In this document: positions 1 to 6,345 of the stretch, piece by piece | Position numbering within the stretch: position 1 is the stretch's first letter | Layout of the letters: every line of letters starts with the position of its first letter | Assembly: GCA_016288175.1 (NCBI GenBank) | Contig: JAEEYN010000157.1 | Location: 1 to 9,307, forward strand | Reading direction: 5' to 3' | DNA from: Bacillota bacterium | GTDB taxonomy: Bacteria; Bacillota; Clostridia; Christensenellales; CAG-138 | Length of the DNA stretch: 9,307 bases | Notes under the pieces: generated by a model | Seen by the model: only the letters and a program-made list of their open reading frames with translations | What the model was told of the DNA's origin: nothing | Database searches by the model: none | Position numbers and translations under genes: made by a program

Positions 1-300
1 GCGGACTGGCGCGGGACCGACTTTTCCGCCGTGCTTCTGGCACATCAGCTGCATGCCGTAGCAGATGCCGAGCACCGGCACGCCGAGATGGAACAGCTCG
101 TCCGAGCAGGTGCGGGAGCCTTCCTGATAGCAGCTGTCCGGCCCGCCGGAGAGGATGATGCCGCTGAGCCCTTCGCCCTTCACGCGCTCGATGGGTGCGT
201 CCGGCGGGAGCAGCTCGCTGTATACGCCGGCTTCGCGGACGCGCCGCGCAATGAGCTGGTTATACTGCGCTCCGAAATTGATGATCACGATTCTTTCCAT
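1..300 (-). CDS. guaA: GMP synthase (glutamine-hydrolysing), N-terminal part, cut by window edge
   Basis: The first 100 residues of GMP synthase, which aminates XMP to GMP using ammonia released from glutamine, an ATP-dependent cytoplasmic step. The visible part is the class I glutamine amidotransferase domain. It opens with MERIVIINFGAQYNQLIARR, the hallmark GuaA N-terminus, followed by IILSGGPDS (about 48-56) and the nucleophile elbow GICYGMQ with the catalytic Cys at about residue 80. The glutaminase His/Glu and the ATP-pyrophosphatase and dimerisation domains lie beyond position 1. The ATG at 298-300 is preceded by AGGGA (308-312 read on the minus strand) at 7-nt spacing. The gene starts 39 bp after the xpt stop with no terminator hairpin between, so the two are probably cotranscribed. 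CarA and TrpG are other class I amidotransferases, but the N-terminal motif is specific to GuaA. Confidence 0.95.
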   Translation of the reverse strand, partial: MERIVIINFGAQYNQLIARRVREAGVYSELLPPDAPIERVKGEGLSGIILSGGPDSCYQEGSRTCSDELFHLGVPVLGICYGMQLMCQKHGGKVGPAPVR

Positions 301-339
301 TGGTTTATCCCTGAAAATTTATTGATTAGAAAAGAAAAA

Positions 340-912
340 TCACTCGCGGAAGCAGATGCCGGATTCGCCCGCTTCCTCGATGATTGCGAGGGAATAGCAG
401 TCGACGCCGCTTGCGCGGAGCTTATCGCCGCCGCCCTGGAAGCCCTTTTCGATCGCGATGCCGATGCCGACAAGCTCCGCCTTCGCCTGCGCGATGATGT
501 CGATCACGCCGCGCATCGCTTCGCCCCTCGCCATGAAATCGTCGATGATGAGGACACGGTCGCCCTCGTGCAGCCAATTCTTCGAGCAGGTCAGCGTGAC
601 GGTCTTGCCGTAGGTATAGCTTTGGATCTCGCTCGTGAAGACGTCGCCGCCGAGGTTGCTGCTCTTCGCCTTTTTAACAAAGAGCATCGGAACGCCGAAT
701 TCCTCCGCCGCGACCGTCGCGATCGCGATGCCGCTCGCCTCGCAGGTCATGATGAGATCGATCGCTTTCCCGCCGAAATGCGCCTTGAAATCCCGTGCCA
801 TTTCGCGCAGGAGAACGGTATCGACGCGGTGGTTGAGGAAACCGTCGACCTTAACGATATTGCCGGGAAGGATCTTGCCCTCGCGGGCGATGCGCTGCTC
901 AAGAAGTTTCAT
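340..912 (-). CDS. xpt: Xanthine phosphoribosyltransferase
   Basis: A 190-aa type I phosphoribosyltransferase that converts xanthine and PRPP to XMP in the cytoplasm, supplying the substrate of the GuaA encoded just downstream. It begins MKLLEQRIAREGKILPGNIV, typical of Xpt. The PRPP-binding loop VLIIDDFMARGEA lies around residues 120-133 and the TCEASGIAIATVAA segment around 57-70. The length fits the family (about 190-195 aa). The start at ATG 910-912 is chosen over an in-frame GTG at 928-930 because a strong GGAGG (919-923 read on the minus strand) sits 6 nt upstream of the ATG. The GTG would add six residues that overlap this site. No purine riboswitch is seen in the short leader. The adenine/guanine PRTs Apt and Hpt are alternatives, but the N-terminus and glycine-rich C-terminal half (GFQGGGDKLRASG) favour Xpt. 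Confidence 0.95.
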   Translation of the reverse strand: MKLLEQRIAREGKILPGNIVKVDGFLNHRVDTVLLREMARDFKAHFGGKAIDLIMTCEASGIAIATVAAEEFGVPMLFVKKAKSSNLGGDVFTSEIQSYTYGKTVTLTCSKNWLHEGDRVLIIDDFMARGEAMRGVIDIIAQAKAELVGIGIAIEKGFQGGGDKLRASGVDCYSLAIIEEAGESGICFRE

Positions 913-918
913 TCTGAA

Positions 919-923
919 CCTCC
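919..923 (-). promoter_or_regulatory. Ribosome binding site deciding the xpt start
   Basis: Reads GGAGG on the minus strand, 6 nt before the ATG at 912. It decides in favour of the ATG over the upstream in-frame GTG at 928-930. Confidence 0.85.
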
Positions 924-948
924 GATTCACGGTATTTTACGAATCAAT

Positions 949-977
949 ATTTTAGTACATCTTGGGGAAGTTTGCAA
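949..977 (-). promoter_or_regulatory. Sigma-A promoter of xpt-guaA
   Basis: Minus-strand -35 TTGCAA (972-977), a 17-bp spacer and -10 TAAAAT (949-954). The predicted transcript start is near 942, giving a leader of about 30 nt before the xpt ATG. That is too short for the roughly 70-nt purine aptamer that often precedes xpt in Bacillota. Confidence 0.75.
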
Positions 978-983
978 GAGCGT

Positions 984-1015
984 AAAACGAAAAAACGGGC
1001 AGCAAAAAGCCGTTT
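984..1015 (-). terminator. Second intrinsic terminator after the amidase gene
   Basis: On the minus strand AAACGG (1010-1015) pairs with CCGTTT (993-998) across an 11-nt loop, followed by a T-rich run TTTCGTTTT. It lies between the first terminator and the xpt -35 box, insulating xpt from the upstream gene. An overlapping small dyad, CCGTTcaAACGG (1010-1021), could compete with it. Confidence 0.6.
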
Positions 1016-1039
1016 GAACGGTTTCGGAAGGCGCGGATG

Positions 1040-1071
1040 AAAAAACGAAGGCCGCCCTTTCGAATGGCCTT
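1040..1071 (-). terminator. Intrinsic terminator of the dockerin amidase gene
   Basis: On the minus strand AAGGCC (1066-1071) pairs perfectly with GGCCTT (1048-1053) across a 12-nt loop, followed by CG and six T residues. It starts 37 bp after the stop codon of the amidase gene. Confidence 0.8.
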
Positions 1072-1108
1072 TGATCATGTCCGGCTGTTTTTCTTCAGCG
1101 CGTTATCT

Positions 1109-3592
1109 TCAGGCTGCGGGCATCTGGCCCATAGCGAGGCGAAGTATCATCAGCGCGTCTGTGGCGCTCACTGTGCCGTCGCCGTTCATATCTCCGTTCA
1201 GCATGCCCTGCTCATCGAGCGTCACCATGCCCATCGAATAACGCAGAGCGATCAGTGCGTCGACCACGTTTACGGCGCCGCTGCAGTCGACGTCGCCGGG
1301 GAGTGCCGGCTGCGATCCGTTCTGTTCATACTGTGCGGTGACGGTCAGATCGCAGGTCACGTTCGTGAAGTCGACATCCCAGCCGATGAAGGTCCAACCC
1401 TCGCGCTCGGGGTCGGGAGGAGCGACTGCCGAGCCGCCAAGGGGGACGGTCTGCGCGTCGATGACCGTGCCGTCCCAATCAATGAAGGTGACCGTAAAGA
1501 CGGCGTCGGAGACCGATATCGGACAGCTTGCGATCGCGCTGCTGTACCGGCAGCTTTTGCATGCGATCGCCCTGACCGTGCAGGAAGCCGTGACCGTAAA
1601 CGGAGCCTGATACTGACTGCCCGATTGCCCGGGCACGCTGCCGTCGGCAGTGTAGTAGATGTTGCAGCCGTCCGTGAAGGCGCCGGCCGAATATGAGATC
1701 GTTACGGAGGCGCCGTTTTCGGCAGGGACACCGGCGACCGAAGGCGTCGGGCAGGTCAGCAGCTCAAGAAGCTTATTGCGGACACGCGGACCGGCAACGC
1801 CGTCCGCTGTCAGACCGTATTCTCCCTGGAACTGCTCGAGCACCGCTTCGGTGCCGCTGCCGAACCTTCCGTCAACTTCGCAGGGGTAACCGAGCTGGCT
1901 GAGACAGGCCTGCAGCCACATTACCCCTTCGCCGCTGCTGCCGGTGCGCAGATTCACGGTCGGGATCGGGTACTGCGTCGGATCGTCACTGCCGCAGGGA
2001 TTCACCGGGGTCACACAGAAAGCAGACGAATGCAGGAGCGCGTAATAACCGTTAACGTCGGTCGCTTCGATCATATAGGTGTAAACGCCGACCGATAACA
2101 CGCCGAATGTAATATAACGGTCGATCTGCGAGGCGATGTTTACCGTCGTCGTATACGGCGCAATGCTTTTATAGAGAACAGGCGTGCCGGATACGTCGTA
2201 AACTCCGACGCTGACGCTCTCCAATGCGTAATTCGAGCTGATGATGCCGGTCAAAGTGAAGCTGCTTCCCTGCGTTACGGCGGTCGGATAGCTGTAATCG
2301 GAGAGGGTGATCGCGGAGCCTCCGGCGCCGCCGCCGGAAAAGTCTTCGCTTGTCAGCTGGACCGTGGTGCAGCTGGTTCCCGCCGACCAATAATTCCAGA
2401 CGACGTGGTAATAATCGTTGTTATGGGAATCGATTATCGGCGTGCCGGACGAGTTCCTGCCGACACAGATGACCGCGTGGTTGTTGCCGCCGCCGGAATA
2501 AAAGACGGGGCTTCCCTTATAAATGGTCGAATCGCTCGCCGCGGTCCTTACGCCGCGGTTGTCGCCCATCCAGTTCCTCAGCTGAACCGCCCCTGTCCAG
2601 GTGGCGCTTCTGTCGGTGCCGGTCCTGTAATACCAGCCATCCGTGCCGTACGCAGTGCCGTAAACCATCGGCATGCCGCCGGCATAGATGCACTGGGAGG
2701 TATAATTTGCGCAGTCTCCTCCGTATGCGTTGAAATTCACGTATGCGGAATTATAGTATTCGGAATAGATATCGCCGTTTGCTCCGTGATAGACGTAGGT
2801 ATCGGCATATTCGGCCGCGGCGTCCGGATCATAGCCCTCATAGAAGTCATACCTGCTGCCGGACTGCTCCTGAGCTTTTCCCAAATTGCCGGCCGAAGCT
2901 TCAAAGGATTCAAAGGATTCCTCTGCCGGCTGATAGTCCATTTCGATCAGCTCTTCCTTCGTGCGCTCGGTAATCGTGCAGAGACCGAGAAGATCGGAGC
3001 AATCATATTCGTCGGCAAGGAGGGTCCATTCATTGCCGTTCGGCCGGAAGGTGAGCTTATGGTAAACGCCGAAACCGGATACGTCAACGGCACCGCCGCC
3101 CGCTCTGCGATAATCCCAGAAGGTCCATTCATAAGCAAACAAAGCGACCGAACCGTCCGGACCTGCGATCACGTGATCTTCATCATAAAAAACGGAGGTA
3201 CAGGCGTCTATTATCTCGGTGCCGGTCCGCTTTTCAAAGGCTTCTATCGCTTCCGCACGCAGCCTGTTTTCCGCAGCTGCGGTATCGGCTGCCGGAAGTG
3301 ACTTGAAAAAGACGGAGGTACTTTCGGCATCGCAATAAAACGCCCGTTCACGGGCTGTGAAATAATCAAAGCACAGCCTGCTGAGGGCGTCGTCGGCTTC
3401 CGGAAAAGACGGGGCTTTTCTGCTGCCCGCACTGAATCGCTCTTCGGTCATCGTGCGGCAGTTATCCGATGAGCGCGGGAATTCTTCGCGCGTTTCGGCT
3501 GAAACGGAAGGGAGGCCGCACGGCAATAACGCAAGGAGCATGAGCACCGCAAGCAATACTGCTATGGAGCGCTTCGTTTCTCTGAACTGCAT
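1109..3592 (-). CDS. Secreted multidomain amidase with peptidoglycan-binding, InlB-type and dockerin modules
   Basis: An 827-aa exported protein, probably a cell-wall amidase or peptidase. Domains in order: signal peptide 1-32 (hydrophobic core 10-24, cleavage after VSA); a region of unknown fold, about 50-240; an Amidase_6-type papain-like domain, about 250-405, with nucleophile Cys294 in GGDCANYTSQC, His372 in NNHAVICVG and the third catalytic position in IIDSHNND (387-393); an Ig-like module, about 428-530; a PG_binding_1 domain, about 544-612 (GVMWLQACLSQLGY); a chitobiase/hexosaminidase-C-like beta domain, about 613-695 (IYYTADGSVPG); an InlB B-repeat, about 697-757 (GWTFIGWDVDF); and a type I dockerin, about 764-823. 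Dockerin loop 2 keeps D801/N803/D805/D812, while loop 1 has Ser771 where Asp is usual. The ATG follows GGAGG at 5-nt spacing. The gene is monocistronic, with its own promoter and tandem terminators. Domains are assigned by recognition. The substrate bond and any cohesin partner are inferred or unknown. Confidence 0.88.
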   Translation of the reverse strand: MQFRETKRSIAVLLAVLMLLALLPCGLPSVSAETREEFPRSSDNCRTMTEERFSAGSRKAPSFPEADDALSRLCFDYFTARERAFYCDAESTSVFFKSLPAADTAAAENRLRAEAIEAFEKRTGTEIIDACTSVFYDEDHVIAGPDGSVALFAYEWTFWDYRRAGGGAVDVSGFGVYHKLTFRPNGNEWTLLADEYDCSDLLGLCTITERTKEELIEMDYQPAEESFESFEASAGNLGKAQEQSGSRYDFYEGYDPDAAAEYADTYVYHGANGDIYSEYYNSAYVNFNAYGGDCANYTSQCIYAGGMPMVYGTAYGTDGWYYRTGTDRSATWTGAVQLRNWMGDNRGVRTAASDSTIYKGSPVFYSGGGNNHAVICVGRNSSGTPIIDSHNNDYYHVVWNYWSAGTSCTTVQLTSEDFSGGGAGGSAITLSDYSYPTAVTQGSSFTLTGIISSNYALESVSVGVYDVSGTPVLYKSIAPYTTTVNIASQIDRYITFGVLSVGVYTYMIEATDVNGYYALLHSSAFCVTPVNPCGSDDPTQYPIPTVNLRTGSSGEGVMWLQACLSQLGYPCEVDGRFGSGTEAVLEQFQGEYGLTADGVAGPRVRNKLLELLTCPTPSVAGVPAENGASVTISYSAGAFTDGCNIYYTADGSVPGQSGSQYQAPFTVTASCTVRAIACKSCRYSSAIASCPISVSDAVFTVTFIDWDGTVIDAQTVPLGGSAVAPPDPEREGWTFIGWDVDFTNVTCDLTVTAQYEQNGSQPALPGDVDCSGAVNVVDALIALRYSMGMVTLDEQGMLNGDMNGDGTVSATDALMILRLAMGQMPAA

Positions 3593-3664
3593 GTGTTCCT
3601 CCCTCTCGGTTTCAGTTTATCCGGTTGGTATGAACGGCCCTGTTAAGCGCAGGACCACAAAAGA

Positions 3665-3693
3665 ATTATAATAAGCTATGAGGGATTTGTCAA
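3665..3693 (-). promoter_or_regulatory. Consensus sigma-A promoter of the dockerin amidase gene
   Basis: Minus-strand TTGACA (3688-3693), a 17-bp spacer and TATAAT (3665-3670). Both hexamers match the consensus exactly. The predicted start near 3658 gives a 5' UTR of about 65 nt, with a small CCTG/CAGG hairpin near its 5' end. Such a promoter predicts strong basal transcription. Confidence 0.88.
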
Positions 3694-3713
3694 ATCAACA
3701 CGGGTATAACAGC

Positions 3714-3755
3714 GAAAGAAAAACGGCACGTTCGCGCCGCCCGGTCGGTTCGACC
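3714..3755 (-). terminator. Intrinsic terminator of the ABC importer operon
   Basis: Two adjacent hairpins on the minus strand just after the ATPase stop. The first is GGTCG/CGACC with a 3-nt loop (3743-3755). The second is a GC-rich stem at 3724-3739 (CGGCGC/GTGCCG with one G-U pair and a 4-nt loop), followed by TTTTTCTTTC. The second has the intrinsic-terminator form. Confidence 0.75.
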
Positions 3756-3759
3756 TTTT

Positions 3760-4353
3760 TTATTTCAGTTTCACCGTTTTCTCCGCCCCGAACTTCCTCG
3801 CTTCATCCTCGCTGTGGGTGATGAGCAAAATCGTCGAAAAGCGGTTTTTGATGCGGGGGACGATGCGGTTCTGCAGCTCAGGATCGAGGCCCTTGAGGGG
3901 CTCGTCGAGGATCAGCAGGTCGCCGCCGAAGGCAAGCGCGCGGCCGATGGCGACGCGGCGCTGCATGCCGCCGGAGAGCTCGCGGATCGGCTTATCGGCA
4001 GAGTCGGAGAGCTCCATTTCTTCGAGGATCGCGTCGGTGAGAGCGGCGTTTTCGGTTTTGGTTCCTTTGAGCACGGCGGCGATGTTCCTGCGCGCGCTGT
4101 ACCAGGGCAGCAGGCGGTCCTCCTGGAAAACGGCGGAGATGCGTTTCCCTTCGATACCGGTGATCTCGCCGGAATCGGGCTCGATGAGACCGAGCAGGAG
4201 CTTTGCGAGCGTCGTTTTACCGCTGCCGCTTTCGCCCATGACGGCTGTTACGAAGCCGTCGGGAAGCTCGAGCGAAAAGCAGGAAAGGATCGGCTTTTCG
4301 GCCTTTCCGTCCGCGCTTTTATATGCAAAGCTTACATTTTTAACGCTTATCAT
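3760..4353 (-). CDS. ABC importer ATP-binding subunit (SsuB/TauB type)
   Basis: A 197-aa cytoplasmic ATPase that powers the importer formed with the permease and lipoprotein encoded upstream in the operon. All motifs are present: Walker A GESGSGKTT (40-48), Q-loop Gln77 in VFQEDRLLPW, signature LSGGMQRRVAIGRAL (126-140), Walker B LLILDEP (146-152), D-loop GLD (155-157) and H-loop His180 in LLITHSEDEA. The Q-loop followed by LLPW is typical of the nitrate/sulfonate/taurine group. It is short for that group (usually about 240-260 aa), ending soon after the H-loop without a C-terminal extension. The ATG at 4351-4353 follows GGGAGG at 7-nt spacing. An in-frame TTG five codons upstream would overlap that site. 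The gene overlaps the permease 3' end by 14 bp. Substrate is not readable from the sequence. Confidence 0.93.
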   Translation of the reverse strand: MISVKNVSFAYKSADGKAEKPILSCFSLELPDGFVTAVMGESGSGKTTLAKLLLGLIEPDSGEITGIEGKRISAVFQEDRLLPWYSARRNIAAVLKGTKTENAALTDAILEEMELSDSADKPIRELSGGMQRRVAIGRALAFGGDLLILDEPLKGLDPELQNRIVPRIKNRFSTILLITHSEDEARKFGAEKTVKLK

Positions 4354-5095
4354 TCGTGAGCCTCCCAATGCCTTTTACGAGGATCGCCTCGAGCGCCATG
4401 CTGATCAGGATGATCGCCGCGGTCCAGGCGAAGAGTTCCGGCGTTTCAAGATAGAGCTTGCTTTCATAGAGCGCTTTGCCGATGCTGTTCTTGCTCATCG
4501 CGATGACTTCCGCCGCGACGCAGCTCTTCCACGCGAAGCCGAAGCCGGTCGTCGCCGCCGTCAGAAAATGCGGCAGAACGGAGGGGACATAGACGCTTTT
4601 GAGCGTTTTTCCGCGGCCGAAGCGGAAGGTTTTTGCCATCTCGAGAAGCTGCGGGTCGGTCGTTGCGACGCCCTTTGCAACGTTTGCCCAGGCGATCGGA
4701 GTGACCATCAGGAACGCGACGGCAACGGGCGTGCGGACGGGGGAGAGATAGAGGAGCAGCAGCACGATGAACGAAGTCACGGGCGTTGCCTTGATGATCG
4801 AACGAAGGGGCGAAAGCAGGGCGTCCGCGAATGGCACGGAGCCCGTCAGCGCGCCGAGGAGCGTTCCGGCGGCGATGCCCATCAGAAAGCCGATAAGCAC
4901 GCGCAGAAGGGTATGGGCAAGGCTCAGCCAGAATCGGCCGGTGCCCATGAGCGCGATCAGCGTTTTAAAAACAGAAAGCGGCGGGGGGAGCAGAAGCTCC
5001 TTCCCGACCGCCAATGCCGCGATTTGCCACACCAGCAGCCAGAAAACGGTCACCAGTGCGATTTTTGCAGTTTTCTTAAGGATCTTTCGGCTCAT
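4340..5095 (-). CDS. ABC importer permease (SsuC/TauC type)
   Basis: A 251-aa inner-membrane permease of the binding-protein-dependent transport family. A first membrane segment near 12-30 is followed by LLLPPPLSVFKTL, common in SsuC/TauC-like permeases. Further hydrophobic segments lie near 64-86, 107-123, 124-140, 180-200 and 222-242. The cytoplasmic EAA loop that docks on the ATPase is visible around 152-171 (EMAKTFRFGRGKTLKSVYVP). The start codon overlaps the binding-protein stop as ATGA (5092-5095), indicating translational coupling, and the 3' end overlaps the ATPase gene by 14 bp. Family membership is firm. The transported solute is unknown and could be a sulfonate, nitrate-like anion, pyrimidine precursor or something else. 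Confidence 0.92.
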   Translation of the reverse strand: MSRKILKKTAKIALVTVFWLLVWQIAALAVGKELLLPPPLSVFKTLIALMGTGRFWLSLAHTLLRVLIGFLMGIAAGTLLGALTGSVPFADALLSPLRSIIKATPVTSFIVLLLLYLSPVRTPVAVAFLMVTPIAWANVAKGVATTDPQLLEMAKTFRFGRGKTLKSVYVPSVLPHFLTAATTGFGFAWKSCVAAEVIAMSKNSIGKALYESKLYLETPELFAWTAAIILISMALEAILVKGIGRLTNDKR

Positions 5096-6057
5096 GCGCC
5101 GTAGTAGAAATCATCGCCGGGCAGCTTGCCGCCGATGGATTTCGGGTTCGCCTCGAAGAGCACGCCGAGCATGCCGGAGACGGCGGTCTTCATATCCGCG
5201 CCCTTGATGAAGGTGATGTTGCAGGTCGGGATCGCTTTCTTCGCGAGCGCTTCCTTCGGGAGGATCTCCGCTTCCGCAATCAGTTTCGCCGCTTCGTCAA
5301 CATTCTCGTTCACGAATTTCGTGCTTGCTTCATAGTCCCGGAGGAAGATGTCGACGGCTTCTTTATTCGCTTCAACGAAGGCTTTCCTTGCGATGATAAC
5401 GCCCTGAACGAGCTGAGTATCGGAGACCTTGTTCCATTCCTCGGTGAGGTCGAGCGCGACGCGCAGGTTTTCGCTCTGCATGGTCGCCGCGGTCACGTTG
5501 GGCTGGGGCAGCATGCCGATCTCCGCTTCGCCGGAAGCGAGCATCGTCGCGAGGGCAGCGTGTTCGCCGACGTATTCGATCTCGGCGGTGACGCCGTTCT
5601 TCTCGAGAAGGTAGTTGAGGATGTATTCCGGGGTCGCAGCCTGGCCGGTCGCATAAAGCTTTTTACCGTTGAGATCCGCGACGGAATGGACGGTATCGCC
5701 GTTTTCGAGAACATAGAGCACGCCCAGAGTGTTCACTGCGAGGACGACGACGTCGCCTTCAAGCTTGTTGTAGAGGACGGAAGCGAGGTTGACGGGGACG
5801 GCCGCGATGTCGACATCGCCGCTGATGAAGCGGGGAGCGAGCGCATCGGGCGAGGCTTCGATCGAGACCTGATAATGGGGCTGATCGTCGCCCATGAGCT
5901 TCACCATGCCCATGCCGGTGGGGCCTTTCAGCGCCGCGATGCGGATATCGGTGGTCTGCTCCGCGTCATCGGCGGGTTCGTCCTTTTTGCAGGCAGCGAG
6001 CGCGATGCAGGAAACGAGCATCAGCGCCGCAAGAACGATGGATATGATCTTTTTCAT
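5092..6057 (-). CDS. ABC importer substrate-binding lipoprotein (TauA/NMT1-like family)
   Basis: A 321-aa extracellular lipoprotein that would capture the solute and deliver it to the adjacent permease. The signal peptide MKKIISIVLAALMLVSCIAL ends in lipobox LAAC, with the lipidated Cys at residue 23, followed by a charged linker. The mature part has a type II periplasmic-binding fold: IRIAALKGPTGMGMVKLM (38-55), FISGDVDIAAVPVNLASVLYN (77-97) and ADLNGKKLYATGQAATPEYI (127-146). It ends in LPGDDFYYGA. It resembles the nitrate/sulfonate/taurine binding-protein group found in many gut Clostridia, for most of which the ligand is unassigned. The ATG follows AAGGAG at 7-nt spacing and the gene is first in its operon. 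No riboswitch naming a ligand is visible in the leader of about 56 nt. Confidence 0.9.
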   Translation of the reverse strand: MKKIISIVLAALMLVSCIALAACKKDEPADDAEQTTDIRIAALKGPTGMGMVKLMGDDQPHYQVSIEASPDALAPRFISGDVDIAAVPVNLASVLYNKLEGDVVVLAVNTLGVLYVLENGDTVHSVADLNGKKLYATGQAATPEYILNYLLEKNGVTAEIEYVGEHAALATMLASGEAEIGMLPQPNVTAATMQSENLRVALDLTEEWNKVSDTQLVQGVIIARKAFVEANKEAVDIFLRDYEASTKFVNENVDEAAKLIAEAEILPKEALAKKAIPTCNITFIKGADMKTAVSGMLGVLFEANPKSIGGKLPGDDFYYGA

Positions 6058-6078
6058 TGTTTTTCTCCTTGATTTTGC

Positions 6079-6117
6079 TTCCGGGGAAGGCGAAGATCCG
6101 CCATTTCCGGGGCAGGC
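6079..6117. repeat. Direct repeat pair flanking a small dyad in the ABC operon leader
   Basis: Two 13-bp copies, TTCCGGGGAAGGC (6079-6091) and TTCCGGGGCAGGC (6105-6117), match at 12 of 13 positions and start 26 bp apart. Between them lies the dyad GGCG/CGCC (6089-6092 and 6099-6102). The block covers the predicted transcript start and the 5' UTR of the ABC operon. This position suits an operator or leader RNA element, but no function is shown. Confidence 0.45.
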
Positions 6118-6120
6118 TTT

Positions 6121-6149
6121 ATTTTATGCCGAAATGCGGGAACTGTCAA
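6121..6149 (-). promoter_or_regulatory. Sigma-A promoter of the ABC importer operon
   Basis: Minus-strand -35 TTGACA (6144-6149), a 17-bp spacer and -10 TAAAAT (6121-6126). The predicted start is near 6114, about 56 nt before the lipoprotein ATG. It diverges from the ftsH promoter roughly 100 bp away. Confidence 0.82.
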
Positions 6150-6252
6150 CAGAATAAAGAAATATAAAAACTCCGGAGGGAATTTTCGCGCCATGCCCCG
6201 AAAAGTTCAAAGCTTTGCCTTGATTTCGAATCGGATTTGTAAAAAAAACAGT

Positions 6253-6281
6253 TTGCGGTAAACTAAGAAATATGTTATTAT
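6253..6281 (+). promoter_or_regulatory. Probable sigma-A promoter of ftsH
   Basis: TTGCGG (6253-6258), a 17-bp spacer and TATTAT (6276-6281) in an AT-rich stretch. The predicted start is near 6288, giving a 5' UTR of about 57 nt that contains the hairpin at 6302-6330. Both hexamers deviate from consensus, so this is the most plausible promoter but a weaker call than the others here. Confidence 0.6.
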
Positions 6282-6301
6282 TAAAAGGATAGATTCAAAT
6301 T

Positions 6302-6330
6302 GGGGGAAAAGGCATCCGCGTCATTCCCCC
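6302..6330 (+). promoter_or_regulatory. Hairpin in the ftsH leader next to the ribosome binding site
   Basis: GGGGGAA (6302-6308) pairs perfectly with TTCCCCC (6324-6330) around a 15-nt loop. It ends 4 nt before the GGGAGG site (6335-6340) and has no U-tract, so it is not a terminator. It may modulate translation or mRNA stability. The C-run could alternatively pair with the GGG of the ribosome binding site. Confidence 0.5.
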
Positions 6331-6345
6331 TACCGGGAGGCTGAA

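Noticed and set aside
913..930. GTG start at 928-930 adding six residues to Xpt
   Set aside because: The added codons overlap the GGAGG site that serves the ATG at 910-912, and the family N-terminus begins at that ATG.
31..1017. Long plus-strand open frame (328 codons) opposite guaA and xpt
   Set aside because: It runs antisense through two clearly recognised genes and their promoter, lacks a ribosome binding site, and its product matches no family I know. It is a by-product of GC-rich codon use.
2405..3301. Plus-strand open frame of 298 codons opposite the amidase gene
   Set aside because: Antisense to conserved amidase motifs, with no promoter or SD. The product is low-complexity and unrecognisable.
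4354..4368. TTG start adding five residues to the ABC ATPase
   Set aside because: The upstream codons contain the GGGAGG site that fits the ATG at 4351-4353, and the ATPase family typically begins close to MISVKNVSFAY.
3818..5104. Plus-strand open frame of 428 codons opposite the ABC ATPase and permease
   Set aside because: Despite its length it is arginine-, serine- and charge-rich in a way typical of reverse-complement frames, and the opposite strand has unmistakable ABC motifs and coupled starts.
3756..6150. Thiamine-precursor (ThiXYZ-like) assignment with a TPP riboswitch for the ABC operon
   Set aside because: The leader is about 56 nt, too short for a TPP aptamer, and shows none of its conserved core. 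The binding protein alone does not support a specific ligand.
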